Notes: generated by a model not told the origin, from the sequence alone. A DNA stretch of 64,000 nt from Iodobacter fluviatilis (GCF_004194535.1 NZ_CP025781.1:1798001-1862000); one strand, 5' to 3'. Numbered from the stretch's first letter, positions 8,301 through 17,035 are shown. Numbers and translations are program-made.

Positions 8301-11192
8301 AATCTCTTCATTGGCCAGACTAGGCTCAACAGCTAACAAATTCTCTAATAATGGCGACACTAGATGAAGAGGCGCTTCAGCATCGGCTTCTAGGGCGTGT
8401 TCAACTTCTTCATTGGCCAGACTAAGCTCGGCGCTATCCAACAAGGGCAATTCAAGATCATCGCTAGCCAATGTCAGCTCAGCCAGTTGGGCATCACTAG
8501 CAAGGTCTAAAGCACTCTCTAATGGGGCATCTACGAGATCGCTGTGCAACTCGTGCAAATCTAAATCAAGTGGCGCTAGCTCTACGGCTTCATCTAAAGA
8601 AATTTCGAAAGGTTGAACACGCAAGTTTTGCAGTGCAAGAATTTCTGCCTCAGCAAAGCCAGGGGCTTGCAGCGCAAAAATTGCTTCTAGCATAGAAGCA
8701 ATGCGATTAACCGCTTGCACCAACACCAGCTCGTCCGCAATGACCATTTCACCAAGCTGCTGCACCACATGCTCTAGGGTATAGGCTAACTCACCTAGGC
8801 TGCGAAAACCCGCCGTAGAGGCAATACCACCCAAGGTATGAGCCGCCAATAGATAGGCAGATGGGTCACTATTTTTATTTTGCAAGGTCGCCAGATACTG
8901 CGAAGCTTCATTACAAAATAACGCAAACAGAGATGCAGACACCGTTACGGTGCCTATCATCACTTCATCGCTTTCTGCTTGATCGGCGTCTACTGATAAA
9001 TGCACGTGTTCTGCTGGTGCTGCAGATGCCTCGTCTAGCTGCGCTTTTATTTTATCTACCAAGACAATTAGATCACTTGCCTCAATCAGTGCAGAACCGG
9101 TGCTAGAAAGCTGCTGCACCCAGCCAGAAAACGCCCGATGCGCTTGCTCAAGCAAATCGAGAAGTTCGGCGCTTGCCGATCGTTCAATTTGCATCAGCTT
9201 ATTCATAAGCTGCTCTATCGCCCACGCCACTTGCCCTAAGTGATTCAGGCCCACCATCCGACCACTGCCTTTTAAGGTGTGGAAACTGCGTCTTACAACG
9301 GTCAGTGCTTCGCGATCATGCGGGGTGTGTTTACAGATGCGTAACTGCTCTGCAATGCTGGCCAAGACCTCTTCCGCTTCTTCTAAGAACACTTCAAGCA
9401 ACTCAGCGTCTACTGCAGCATCTGATACAGGTAAAGGCTTAGATAGGTCTTGCTGTGGAGGCACAACCGTGTTAATCGTTTCTAGTTCAGGCTCTTCTTC
9501 TAACACCTCAAGTAAACTATCTGCTTGTAGATTATTCGGCAGCGCACCGGAGAGTTTATCGATCATACCCAGCAAAGACGCCGGCTCATCGCGGCTTTGT
9601 GCAATATCATCCAGATAAAAACCAAGACTGGATAACCCTTCTGCCAAGAGTTCTAACTCTTCTTGAGCAGGCAGTAATAGCTCGCTACGAACAAATTGCT
9701 CAATCCGCTTTTGACATAGCTGTAACAGCTCAACCGCCTGCTGCTTATCCAGCATTTGCAATGCGCCTTGAATTTGGCGCAGGCTAGGCTCTACTTTAAC
9801 CAACTCTGTATTGTGATCAGGATTACGGAACCATTCCTCCAATACATCTTCAACCATTTGTAAATTGCTACGCATTTCATGCGCAAGCTGCGCTTGCAAT
9901 AAGCGCTCTTGTGCTTGGTGAGAAACCGCATCTAAATGAGGCACTTCGCTATTTAAAAATGGATTTAATAAGCGCTGGCTCATTGCATCCACTTGCTCAG
10001 GGAAATCATCAGCCAAGAGCGGATAAATAGCCAAGCCGTTATCGATTAACAATAGAGCTGTGGCCACTTCCAAAGCCTGCCCATCGCTAGGTGCCAGTTT
10101 ATTTAAGCGATGTATCGCTTGGTGCAATGCCTGCCATAAATCATCTAAACCAGGAATGCTTAAAGGGGCTGAACGCGAGGCCAAAGGCTCAAAATCTGCC
10201 AAAAAAGCGGCAAGACGCTCAAACTGACCAGAACAAATTCGGCTCCAAGCGTCTTTGCATACTGCCATATCATCCCGCAAACTACGGGCCAGCTGCTTAC
10301 GCGAAACAGCCTCAGGGGAAAGCAAATCAGCATCTTTTCCTGGCAATAAGCTATCCAAAGCAAACGCTTTACGTAGACCAAGCGCCAAAGGACTGCTTGT
10401 TTCTATAACCAACAAAGCATATAAAATATCGCGATACAGGCGCTCAGCCACCTTGGCAGAGCCGTCGCTTAGGCGACGAAGCTGTAAATTGAGCCGTAAA
10501 ATCAGTGATTTAAAATCGACATCTACTGATGCGCAATGGCTATTTAATCCATCTAACAAGCCTGCAGCTGCCCACCAAAAGTGCCGAGAAACAACATTTG
10601 GTTGAGTCGCGGCAATCTCTGCCAAGCTCCTTGCCATAATGCTAGCAGCACCTACATCTTTGCTAATCCAATTTAGCAAGCCTGCCTCAAAACGCTGGCG
10701 GCGCAGCCGGATAAAGCCACTCATCTCTTCAGGAGGCAGGCTTTTCAGCGGCAAACCAAGTGGCAGTTCTAATTCGGATAATTGCGGGAAAAATAATTCA
10801 GCACCGCTTTCAGTCGCTTGGCGTAATGCCGCTAGCTTCTTAAAGCTAGCCAACAGTCTAAGCGGCTGATTAGGTGCGCCAGCGGAGAGCTGCTCTAGAT
10901 AATGGCTGGCTTCAGTAATTGCACACTGAATTGCCTCTAAGGCATCAGGACTAAGCTCATCTGATACAAGCGCCTGCTCAATTTCTTCACAAAAACGTGC
11001 CAAGCCCGTGAGTTCTACCATTTGCACAGCGCCATAGGCCTGATGCAGAAAAGTACGGGCATGCTTAAGCAATGCGCTATCGTTAGTCTCGCCAAATTGA
11101 GCCAGCGCTTGCGCTGCTTTTTGTAATGTTTGCTCGATTTCGCTCTTGACCCAGACCAGAGAGCCCAGATCGAATTCGGTATGCGCGCTCAT
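5373..11192 (-). CDS. pilL: PilL/ChpA hybrid CheA-type histidine kinase of the type IV pilus chemosensory system
   Basis: A 1,939-residue cytosolic kinase that phosphorylates the response regulators PilG and PilH to control twitching. Phosphotransfer (Hpt) modules are visible around His50 (LHQAYGAVQMVEL), His638 (HTLKGSGRMVGL), His785 (HTLGGIASTAG) and His1269 (HTFKGSARMAG). A run of 32-residue repeats lies at about 939-1098. The ATPase N box HMLRNAIDHG is near residue 1535, with DDGKGLDL and GRGIGMDVVKNKLG after it. A CheW-like domain (about 1635-1790) and a receiver domain (about 1817-1935, phospho-acceptor Asp1870 in LVDIEMPRMDG) close the protein. It is the last gene of pilGHIJL and is separated from pilJ by 175 bp. 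No adaptation enzyme gene (PilK or ChpB type) follows. Confidence 0.95.
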   Translation of the reverse strand: MSAHTEFDLGSLVWVKSEIEQTLQKAAQALAQFGETNDSALLKHARTFLHQAYGAVQMVELTGLARFCEEIEQALVSDELSPDALEAIQCAITEASHYLEQLSAGAPNQPLRLLASFKKLAALRQATESGAELFFPQLSELELPLGLPLKSLPPEEMSGFIRLRRQRFEAGLLNWISKDVGAASIMARSLAEIAATQPNVVSRHFWWAAAGLLDGLNSHCASVDVDFKSLILRLNLQLRRLSDGSAKVAERLYRDILYALLVIETSSPLALGLRKAFALDSLLPGKDADLLSPEAVSRKQLARSLRDDMAVCKDAWSRICSGQFERLAAFLADFEPLASRSAPLSIPGLDDLWQALHQAIHRLNKLAPSDGQALEVATALLLIDNGLAIYPLLADDFPEQVDAMSQRLLNPFLNSEVPHLDAVSHQAQERLLQAQLAHEMRSNLQMVEDVLEEWFRNPDHNTELVKVEPSLRQIQGALQMLDKQQAVELLQLCQKRIEQFVRSELLLPAQEELELLAEGLSSLGFYLDDIAQSRDEPASLLGMIDKLSGALPNNLQADSLLEVLEEEPELETINTVVPPQQDLSKPLPVSDAAVDAELLEVFLEEAEEVLASIAEQLRICKHTPHDREALTVVRRSFHTLKGSGRMVGLNHLGQVAWAIEQLMNKLMQIERSASAELLDLLEQAHRAFSGWVQQLSSTGSALIEASDLIVLVDKIKAQLDEASAAPAEHVHLSVDADQAESDEVMIGTVTVSASLFALFCNEASQYLATLQNKNSDPSAYLLAAHTLGGIASTAGFRSLGELAYTLEHVVQQLGEMVIADELVLVQAVNRIASMLEAIFALQAPGFAEAEILALQNLRVQPFEISLDEAVELAPLDLDLHELHSDLVDAPLESALDLASDAQLAELTLASDDLELPLLDSAELSLANEEVEHALEADAEAPLHLVSPLLENLLAVEPSLANEEIEHAVEAEAPSHLASPLLENLLAAEPSLANEEIEHAVEAEAPSHLVSPLLENLLAAEPSLANEDIEHAVEAEAPSHLASPLLENLLAAEPSLANEDIEHAVEAEAPLHLVSPLLENLLAVEFSLANEDIEHAVEAEAPSYLESSLLDGLLAEPNLAEADIATSLEPALHGLQVAESSLEVAAEQAKKISENELKTIASPLLDGLLDVDSSSTTGPLDDFEDDIEFEQHAALADLLEIDPDFLDPLHGLQRKAELDSEQFDDIDEQLLPVFIEEADELIQQMSASLRGLRVPEPDQKDARALARVLHTFKGSARMAGAMRMGEVIHQMESRLLAAGSHYSSSLLDAFDADFDLIQMLAEELKGGKKPEEVIAPVVAKLVEVDTSTTIRVKSELMDQLVNQAGEVSIARSRIEAEMLTMKSSLLDLTENVNRLRSQLRELEIQAESQMQAKVKEHDGDEANFDPLEFDRFTRLQEITRFIAESVHDVATIQQNLLKNHDDSSSALSQQARMTKELQQSLMRVRMVPFSSLSERLYRLTRQTGKEVGKKVNLELRGGRVEIDRGVLDQMMSPFEHMLRNAIDHGLESTEQRLALGKSEFGEVQVEVRQEGNELVLLLKDDGKGLDLTRLRAKGLEKGLINNNASDQMVTELIFEPGITTASSLTTLSGRGIGMDVVKNKLGDLGGHIDVSSETGVGTTFTIYLPLTLAVTQVVLVKANGQQYAIPSGMVEQVQEIKLGPLESIYENRFQEWMDSRYPFAYFPRLLGDTQSVPEQKRYNTVILLRSGSSRMALHVDELLRNQEVVVKAIGPQLARIPGVTGATVLGNGDVVMIMNPLSLLARGETRSTAIHISPEALKTTPVVMIVDDSLTVRKITGRLLAREGFQVLTAKDGLDALQQLSDIKPDVMLVDIEMPRMDGFEFTRNVRANEGTRHIPIIMITSRTADKHKNYAFELGVNTFLGKPYQEEELLGYIRGFIQA
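7899..8378 (-). repeat. Five 96-bp tandem repeats inside pilL
   Basis: Five nearly identical in-frame 96-bp units code for a 32-residue motif containing LLENLLA, EPSLANE and IEHAVEAEAP, at residues 939-1098 of PilL. A degenerate sixth unit follows toward the C-terminus and a partial one precedes. The repeats are acidic and rich in Ala, Leu and Glu, and lie in the linker between Hpt modules. Unit length is a multiple of three, so gain or loss of units keeps the frame. Confidence 0.95.
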
Positions 11193-11242
11193 TTAAAGCC
11201 TATTTTTAAGTGACACATTTAACATACAAACTATTCTTTCCA

Positions 11243-11336
11243 CGAAAAACACAAACATAACGAAAAACTTAATAAACAAGGCCATCAATATTAAATACGT
11301 TACGCGGCTCAACTTAGCTAGTTTTAGTGTTTTTCG
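11243..11336. other. Gap between pilJ and pilL with a distant inverted repeat
   Basis: In the 175-bp AT-rich gap between pilJ and pilL, CGAAAAACAC (11243-11252) and GTGTTTTTCG (11327-11336) form a perfect 10-bp inverted repeat about 74 bp apart. No T-tract terminator and no strong promoter could be identified. It could fold in the pilJ-pilL transcript. Confidence 0.35.
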
Positions 11337-11367
11337 CGGAAAATAATATTTTAATTAACAACACTTA

Positions 11368-13536
11368 TTAAAGCTTAAAGCCCGATGCCGAGTCTTTCAG
11401 CTCTTGCGCGAGTGCAGTCAACTGCCCCACCGCAGTTGCTGATTGCTTGGTACCTGCCGAGGTTTGCTCGGTAATCGCCAAAATGTCGCGCATTGAGATA
11501 TTCACTTTACTTGCCAGTAATGTTTGATCTTCCGTTTCATGCGCAATCGATTCAATCAAGCGCGCCAAATCACGCGAAACCTGACCAATCTCAGTCAGCG
11601 CACGGCCAGCGGCATCTGATAGCTTCGCCCCTTCAACCACACCCTGTGTTGACACTTCCATCGCGGCAACCGCATCGTGGGTATCGGTTTGAATAGTTTT
11701 CACAATCGCACTAATCTGCTTAGTCGCCTCACCAGAGCGCTCCGCCAAGCGTTGCACTTCTTCCGCAACAATCGAGAAGCCTCGACCTGCTTCACCCGCT
11801 GCAGCAGCCTGAATCGCCGCGTTCAACGCCAAAACGTTGGTCTGTTCAGTAATGTCAGAAATCAATTCAACAATTTCACTAATTTCTTGAGAGCTTTCAC
11901 CCAAACGTTTAATCCGTTTTGCAGTTTCTTGAATCTGCTCGCGAATCTCGCCCATCCCCTTAATCTGATTCTGTACCGCTTCAGCACCTTTTTCAGCAGC
12001 CATCAGGGAGGATTGCGCAACGTTGGCTGATTCGGCAGCATTGGAGGACACGCCTCGAATCGAGGTAACCATCTGCTCAACCGTGCTATTAGTGTCTTTA
12101 ATCTCGGTTGACTGACGTTCCGCAGCGGCCAACAACTCATCCGAAATACCCTGAGCCTCTTGGGTGGCCGAGTTAACCTGGCCAGTGGCACGGTTAATCT
12201 TGGTAATCAGGGAGCGCAGTTCTTCAATGGTATAGTTAATCGAGTCGGCAATCGCACCAGTCAAATCTTCAGTAACCGAAGCGCGCACGGTCAAATCACC
12301 GTCGGCTAAGTCGGCCATTTCATTCAGCAAGCGCAAAATAGCCTCCTGATTCTTTTTGTTTTCAGCTTCTAGTACCAAACGGCGGCGAACGGCTTCTTGG
12401 TTAAATGTCCGTACCAGTAAAAATAGAGCCAGCAATGAAACCGCAATAAAACCCACCTGCAGGGCGTTAATTAAAAACCCACCTACTCTATTTTCATAGG
12501 TGTCAGCTAATTCACTGGTTTCTTTCAGTAGTTTTTCAGAATCCAAAACAATACTTTGGTTAGCTAATCGCGAGCTGACCAAAGGCTGCATATTTTTAGA
12601 AAAAGAGGTAACTACAACTTCAAAATCCTGGAAACGGTTGCGAATGTCACTTAATTTACTTGCCATTTGCGAGCTTGAAATCGCCCGAATAGGTAATTCT
12701 GGATTTTTACCATCCCCAAATGCCGTCACGATTTCATTAAATACCGATACATCTTTACCCAACAAGAACACCACTTCTGGGTTAATCAAGTCGCTACCCA
12801 AAACCGCATTAGCGTTTTTAGCCATCCGTTGCGACAGCATGGATAATTGGTGTGCGTAATCCAGCTCACGCATCGTCCCGCCATTCTCCCCAAGCATAGT
12901 GGTAAATTGCTGAATATTTTCCAGCAAGGAGGCATCTGTACTATTAATTGAGCCCACCGATTGACCCAAGCTCACCAAGGCTTTTTCTCGCTTGAGAATG
13001 GTGTCGACTGTTGGCCGAGACTTGTTCGGTGCAAACGATTGCACCCATGTTTGACGCACTGAATTAATTAATTGATCAGGACTTTTTGCCAATAAACTAA
13101 AGAAAAAATCACCTGCAGATAATTGCGTTAAATTGCTATCAAACTTGTCATAGGAGTCTTTTAGTGTGGCAAACGCATCAGGCTTACCCTGTACAGCTTG
13201 CGTAGATGCACGCGCAATACGCTGCGAAAGCATTTGCATTTCAGTGGAAACCGCACGACGCTCGGCATTAAAGGAAGAGCTTTGAAAAGCAACAAAGGCC
13301 GTAACAATAAACAAGGCCGCTGAAACTAACATCACGATCAGTAATAAAGCCATTTGCTGCCGTAGCGGCAAAGCTCCAATCAGAGGAAGGGGTTTGTTTA
13401 GCTTTGCATCGTCGGCATCAGGCAAGCTGATCCGGCCCATAATTGTTGATTTTGCAGGCTCAGAATTTTCTGGAACAGGAGCTGCTTTTTTAAGTCCGGA
13501 AAAGAGGCGTTTTACGCCATCCAGATTTAGTGCCAT
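11368..13536 (-). CDS. pilJ: PilJ, methyl-accepting chemotaxis transducer of the pilus system
   Basis: A 722-residue inner-membrane receptor that signals to the PilI-PilL complex. A cytosolic N-terminal tail (1-58) is followed by a first membrane segment (about 60-84), a periplasmic region with two PilJ-type modules, each starting with a MQMLSQRIA- or LSMLSQRMA-like heptad segment, a second membrane segment (about 355-378), a HAMP-like linker ([17 protein letters not shown]) and the signalling hairpin containing [20 protein letters not shown] and [15 protein letters not shown]. No C-terminal CheR-docking pentapeptide is present. It lies between pilI and pilL on the same strand. The number of heptads in the signalling domain was not counted. 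Confidence 0.95.
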   Translation of the reverse strand: MALNLDGVKRLFSGLKKAAPVPENSEPAKSTIMGRISLPDADDAKLNKPLPLIGALPLRQQMALLLIVMLVSAALFIVTAFVAFQSSSFNAERRAVSTEMQMLSQRIARASTQAVQGKPDAFATLKDSYDKFDSNLTQLSAGDFFFSLLAKSPDQLINSVRQTWVQSFAPNKSRPTVDTILKREKALVSLGQSVGSINSTDASLLENIQQFTTMLGENGGTMRELDYAHQLSMLSQRMAKNANAVLGSDLINPEVVFLLGKDVSVFNEIVTAFGDGKNPELPIRAISSSQMASKLSDIRNRFQDFEVVVTSFSKNMQPLVSSRLANQSIVLDSEKLLKETSELADTYENRVGGFLINALQVGFIAVSLLALFLLVRTFNQEAVRRRLVLEAENKKNQEAILRLLNEMADLADGDLTVRASVTEDLTGAIADSINYTIEELRSLITKINRATGQVNSATQEAQGISDELLAAAERQSTEIKDTNSTVEQMVTSIRGVSSNAAESANVAQSSLMAAEKGAEAVQNQIKGMGEIREQIQETAKRIKRLGESSQEISEIVELISDITEQTNVLALNAAIQAAAAGEAGRGFSIVAEEVQRLAERSGEATKQISAIVKTIQTDTHDAVAAMEVSTQGVVEGAKLSDAAGRALTEIGQVSRDLARLIESIAHETEDQTLLASKVNISMRDILAITEQTSAGTKQSATAVGQLTALAQELKDSASGFKL

Positions 13537-13703
13537 TTTGTGTTACTCCCGATCCCGTATATATATTTATGAATACTTCAAATGAACAATATCTTAAAAA
13601 ATAACGCCCAATGGTGATCGCTACTCGCTCGAACACGCTTTAAACACACAGTTTATCACTGATAAATGGCACTTAAAGACGGGCTATATCTTTCAAAAAA
13701 TGA

Positions 13704-14219
13704 CTATATTTGACCTGTTTGCAAGAAAGCAGGCTGCGCAACTAATGCTTGAATATCTAAACTACGCCAAGTAATGCCTGAGGCATCACGATATGCGTCC
13801 CCTACCCACTCTCCCGATCTTTCTAATGCCTGATCTGGAGTTAAATCGGCCAAATGCTTTAACCCCAACATCCGATCTACCAAAATAGCCGAATGCAAGA
13901 TATGGCGAGGATGTAGAAGCAATAACCGAGCTGCTGGCGTGGCAGATAAACTGCCTGCCCCAATAAATTCAGCTAAATCACTGACACTGACCAAATTACC
14001 TCGCAAATTTGCCACGCCTTTAAACCATGCATGCACTAAAGGCACTGGCGATATCGCAGGCAAAGGCATTACTTCGGCAACATCAGATAAATCAAGCAAC
14101 CAATTCTCTCCGCCTATTTTCACACCCAAACGGGCATCTACTTGAGCGGTAGCGGCAACACTTCTTAAGCGAGCCATTACCCCTTCTTGATATTCACGCA
14201 GACTAATCCGTTTGGCCAT
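13704..14219 (-). CDS. pilI: PilI, CheW-like adaptor
   Basis: A 171-residue cytosolic adaptor that links the receptor PilJ to the kinase PilL. The fold is CheW-like: GGENWLLDLSDVAEVMPLP (about 36-54), SPVPLVHAWFKGVANLRGNL with the VRG-like turn ANLRG typical of CheW, and the later LVDRMLGLKHL. The start follows MAKRISLREYQEGV, the usual PilI N-terminus. It is separated from pilH by about 98 bp and from pilJ by about 167 bp, wide gaps for a signalling operon, so internal promoters are possible. Confidence 0.93.
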   Translation of the reverse strand: MAKRISLREYQEGVMARLRSVAATAQVDARLGVKIGGENWLLDLSDVAEVMPLPAISPVPLVHAWFKGVANLRGNLVSVSDLAEFIGAGSLSATPAARLLLLHPRHILHSAILVDRMLGLKHLADLTPDQALERSGEWVGDAYRDASGITWRSLDIQALVAQPAFLQTGQI

Positions 14220-14317
14220 TATTTTTCCGCTTAATAGGCAGGTATTTGAAAACGCAATACGTTATTTAATTTATTTTTAAAAAAATACAGCACTTATTGC
14301 GTGATCAATTTAAAATT

Positions 14318-14680
14318 TTACAGTGCTGCAATTTTAGCAAGCAGCTCTTGAGAATCAACTGGTTTAACTACGTATTCTACTGCACCTTGCCTGCGCCCCC
14401 AGACCATATCTGTTTCTTGGTTTTTAGACGTACACATAATAATCGGAATATGTTTTGTGGCTTCATCACGGCTTATGGTGCGTGTAGCTTGGAAGCCATT
14501 CATCCCTGGCATCACTACATCCATTAAAATAAGGTCAGGCATAATTTCTTTGACCTTTGCTATGGCTTCTTCACCTGACTCGGCAGTCAACACTTGAAAA
14601 CCATTTTTATTGAGCAATTCGCCCAAAAAGTGGCGTTCAGTTGGCGAATCATCGACGATCAATATTTTTCTAATACTCAT
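14318..14680 (-). CDS. pilH: PilH, single-domain response regulator
   Basis: A 120-residue CheY-like receiver. Visible motifs are ILIVDDSPTERHFL (acidic pocket), DLILMDVVMPGMNGFQATR with the phospho-acceptor Asp in LMDVVMPG, the switch Thr/Ser in IIMCTSK and the conserved Lys in YVVKPV. The start MSIRKILIVDD is preferred over an upstream ATG nine codons earlier because it matches the family length. In Pseudomonas the paralogous pair PilG/PilH acts on pilus extension and retraction; here the roles are inferred from the order pilG-pilH-pilI-pilJ-pilL. Confidence 0.93.
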   Translation of the reverse strand: MSIRKILIVDDSPTERHFLGELLNKNGFQVLTAESGEEAIAKVKEIMPDLILMDVVMPGMNGFQATRTISRDEATKHIPIIMCTSKNQETDMVWGRRQGAVEYVVKPVDSQELLAKIAAL

Positions 14681-14755
14681 TGCGGTTCTACCCATAATTA
14701 AAATCAAGTACTAAGCTCGGCTACCCATTGATTTAGAGTGCTGCTAAATACAAGG

Positions 14756-15139
14756 TTAATCAAGCCTGATATGTGCACTAACAGCCTGCAGTAGGCTATC
14801 TTTGGTAAAAGGCTTAGTCAAATACTCGTCAGAGCCCACCATTCGGCCCCTAGCACGATCAAATAAACCATCTTTAGAAGACAACATGATAACGGGCGTC
14901 ATTTTATAACGTGGATTCTTTTTAATCAGCGAGCAAGTTTGGTAGCCATCTAGCCTTGGCATCATGACATCAACAAAAATCACATCAGGCAAGCGATCAC
15001 TGATTTTGGCCAAAGCATCAAAGCCATCTTCGGCCAGAATAACCTCACACCCTGCTTGACCAAGAAATATTTCAGCACTCCTACGTATGGTATTGCTGTC
15101 ATCAATCACCATGACTTTTATTCCGGCGAGCTTTGACAT
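14756..15139 (-). CDS. pilG: PilG, single-domain response regulator
   Basis: A 127-residue CheY-like receiver and the first gene of the pilGHIJL operon. Motifs: VMVIDDSNTIRRSAE, the phospho-acceptor Asp in VIFVDVMMPRLDGYQ, PVIMLSSKDGLFDRARG and YLTKPFTKDSL, the last being characteristic of PilG. A strong AGGAGGGG ribosome-binding site precedes the ATG. The operon promoter should lie between 15140 and 15330, but I could not single out a convincing -35/-10 pair. Confidence 0.95.
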   Translation of the reverse strand: MSKLAGIKVMVIDDSNTIRRSAEIFLGQAGCEVILAEDGFDALAKISDRLPDVIFVDVMMPRLDGYQTCSLIKKNPRYKMTPVIMLSSKDGLFDRARGRMVGSDEYLTKPFTKDSLLQAVSAHIRLD

Positions 15140-15326
15140 TGCATTCCCCTCCTGTTCTTATAATCGAAGCAGTATTGTGGATAATCTAAGCCATTTTTGC
15201 AGCGAAATATCATACACACGCCACAGTTTGAACCCTACATTGTATATACGACGAGCTGAGGCTGCACCCTAATATTAGACAATACTAAAGGATTATTAAG
15301 TAAATTAGTCAAAGATACGTGAAATA

Positions 15327-15439
15327 GAAAAAAGAAACCCCGGCCAAAGCTTACATAGACCGGGGTTATATACAGCTTTGGCACGTTGCCAAAGTACCCG
15401 CTCAGGGAGGAAAAAGCGGGAGGTGCAGGGGCGCACCTA
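15327..15439 (-). ncRNA. Candidate small RNA with C-rich loops, between engB and pilG
   Basis: Read on the minus strand, about 113 nt fold into four adjacent hairpins: AGGTGC-GCCCCT-GCACCT; CCCGCT-TTTTCCTCCCTG-AGCGGG; CTTTGGCA-ACG-TGCCAAAG; and AACCCCGG...CCGGGGTT followed by TTTCTTTTTT, an intrinsic terminator (15327-15367). A promoter-like pair sits immediately upstream (15445-15472). No open frame of note lies in it. The first two loops expose C-rich anti-Shine-Dalgarno-like sequence, as trans-acting small RNAs of several proteobacteria do. I do not recognise a named family. It also fills most of the 339-bp gap between engB and pilG. Confidence 0.6.
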
Positions 15440-15444
15440 AAGTC

Positions 15445-15472
15445 AAGATAGGACGTTGGCATGGAACTGCAA
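15445..15472 (-). promoter_or_regulatory. Promoter of the candidate small RNA
   Basis: On the minus strand, TTGCAG (15467-15472) and TATCTT (15445-15450) are spaced 16 bp. A start about 6-7 nt downstream of the -10 box falls at 15438-15439, exactly where the first hairpin begins. The -35 box lies just past the engB stop codon. Confidence 0.55.
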
Positions 15473-15478
15473 GCCTGA

Positions 15479-16144
15479 TTAGCCCCCGTCTGTCGGTTCT
15501 GAATTTCCTTCTTTTAAATCATCATCGCCAGCAATCAAATTTTCACGGTAATTCATGGCGTCAAACCAGCCACCAACAACCTTTTCCGTGATATCTACAC
15601 CTAACTTTTTAGAGCTAGAAAAGAGCTGAACGGTAATCATGGACTCATCAGCAAACTCCGCTTCTACCTTACGTAAAATCGCAATCTGTTCCTGACGATT
15701 AAGTTTATCGCACTTCGTTAAAATGCAATGAATCGGCTTACCCGTCGGGCGAAACCAATTCAGCATCTGCCGATCTAAATCAGTAAGTGGGCGGCGGGAG
15801 TCCATAATGAGCACAAGACCGATTAAATTTGTCCGACGGACCAGATATTGACTAAGCAATTTTTCCCAGTGTTGTCTAACTGACACAGGTACTTCGGCAT
15901 AACCATAACCAGGTAAATCGACAAGACGATTATTCGCGTTACCAAATTGAAAATAGTTGATGTGTTGAGTACGGCCTGGTGTTTTAGAAACAAAGGCAAG
16001 CCGCGTATGGTTGGCCAGTGTATTGATAGCACTGGACTTGCCGGCGTTGGAGCGACCGGCGAATGCAACTTCCATACCGTCAGCCGGAAGAGCCTTCAGG
16101 TCATTGACGGTTGTCAGGAATTGCAAGCCTTGAAAAAGCGACAT
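15479..16144 (-). CDS. engB: Ribosome biogenesis GTPase EngB (YihA/YsxC)
   Basis: A 221-residue GTPase of the TrmE-Era-EngA-EngB family, needed for large-subunit assembly in the cytosol. G motifs visible: G1 GRSNAGKS (30-37), G2 TPGRTQ, G3 [10 protein letters not shown] and G4 TKCDKL. The C-terminal extension [10 protein letters not shown] is variable in the family. It is transcribed divergently from cytochrome c4; the starts are about 107 bp apart, so that gap must hold both promoters. Confidence 0.96.
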   Translation of the reverse strand: MSLFQGLQFLTTVNDLKALPADGMEVAFAGRSNAGKSSAINTLANHTRLAFVSKTPGRTQHINYFQFGNANNRLVDLPGYGYAEVPVSVRQHWEKLLSQYLVRRTNLIGLVLIMDSRRPLTDLDRQMLNWFRPTGKPIHCILTKCDKLNRQEQIAILRKVEAEFADESMITVQLFSSSKKLGVDITEKVVGGWFDAMNYRENLIAGDDDLKEGNSEPTDGG

Positions 16145-16251
16145 TGGGTAACCACTGTGGTTTGTGAACAGGTCTTGTTATAGAATACCAGCATTTGAAT
16201 GATCGTCGGCCGGTTCAGCTCGGCCACATTGCACTTTTGAGGATAATACTT

Positions 16252-16881
16252 ATGCGCCGTGCGCCTGTTGCAGCAATCATTGCCACACTTTTGATGATGG
16301 CCCCGACCGCATTTGCCGCCGGCAGCACGAAAGCAGATCCGGCCAAAGGTAAAATACTGGCTGATAAAGTCTGTGCGGCCTGTCATGGCGTAGATGGCAA
16401 TAGTGCGGCTTCTGCAAATCCTAGCCTTGCAGGCCAACATCCTGAATATATTGTAAAACAATTGGCCGAGTTCAAGGCCGGTAAGCGCAAAAATCCCGTA
16501 ATGATGGGTATGGCAGCGCCTTTGTCCCCTGAAGACATGCAAAATATTGCCGCCTATTTCTCTACCCAACAAGCCAAAGATCGTGGCGCTTCTGATAAAG
16601 CGTTGATCGAAGCAGGTAAGAAAATCTATCGCGGTGGAATTATGGCGAAAGGGGTTCCTGCCTGTATGGCCTGCCACGGACCATCTGGCGCGGGTATTCC
16701 AGGGCAGTACCCACGTATGGGTGGTCAGCATTCAGCCTATGTACTGGCCCAGTTAAATGCTTTCCGCAGCGAAGATCCTAATGTTAGCCGTGCCAATAAT
16801 CAGGTTATGAAAGATATTTCGAGCAGAATGTCAGACAACGAAATCAAAGCCGTAGCAGAGTACATTCAAGCGCTACATTGA
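16252..16881 (+). CDS. Periplasmic dihaem cytochrome c4
   Basis: A 209-residue electron carrier. A signal peptide (1-22, cleavage after AFA) leads to two c-type haem sites, Cys41-AAC-His45 and Cys138-MAC-His142. Each half has a Met likely to be an axial ligand (NPVMMGMA and NNQVMKDISSRM). Two similar halves are the hallmark of cytochrome c4, a membrane-associated donor to terminal oxidases. The start ATG at 16252 follows GAGGATAATACTT; an upstream in-frame ATG at 16195 would hide the signal peptide. The ccsB-ccsA maturation genes follow after a terminator. Confidence 0.93.
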   Translation: MRRAPVAAIIATLLMMAPTAFAAGSTKADPAKGKILADKVCAACHGVDGNSAASANPSLAGQHPEYIVKQLAEFKAGKRKNPVMMGMAAPLSPEDMQNIAAYFSTQQAKDRGASDKALIEAGKKIYRGGIMAKGVPACMACHGPSGAGIPGQYPRMGGQHSAYVLAQLNAFRSEDPNVSRANNQVMKDISSRMSDNEIKAVAEYIQALH

Positions 16882-17013
16882 TTTAAGGCATAACTTGGCA
16901 GCGTTGTCTCTTTGTGAGCGAGCGCTGCCACTCCCTACTGGAACTTTTTCCGGTATAAGGGATCTCTCGTGCAAATGTCACAGCTTGCATTGCTTACTTG
17001 AGATCCCCAGACC

Positions 17014-17035
17014 AAGGGGCCACTTGCCCCTTTTT
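17014..17035 (+). terminator. Terminator between cytochrome c4 and ccsB
   Basis: A 7-bp stem AAGGGGC / GCCCCTT with a 5-nt loop followed by TTT. It ends only 8 bp before the ccsB start codon, so it may uncouple or attenuate ccsB expression relative to the cytochrome gene. Confidence 0.7.

Noticed and set aside
7899-8378. CRISPR-like array
   Set aside because: The 96-bp units are contiguous without spacers and read as in-frame protein repeats.
9277-9618. Plus-strand frames opposite pilL (also 10091-10605 and 8413-8616)
   Set aside because: Antisense shadows of the long pilL gene; Ser-rich translations without family resemblance.
15336-15367. The hairpin AACCCCGG...CCGGGGTT as a plus-strand terminator of pilG-side transcripts
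   Set aside because: The T-tract lies on the minus-strand side; on the plus strand the stem is followed by ATATAC. It is therefore assigned to the candidate small RNA on the minus strand.
16114-16731. A 205-codon minus-strand frame opposite cytochrome c4
   Set aside because: Antisense to a clearly recognised gene with signal peptide and two CxxCH sites; the frame has Cys/His-rich nonsense composition.
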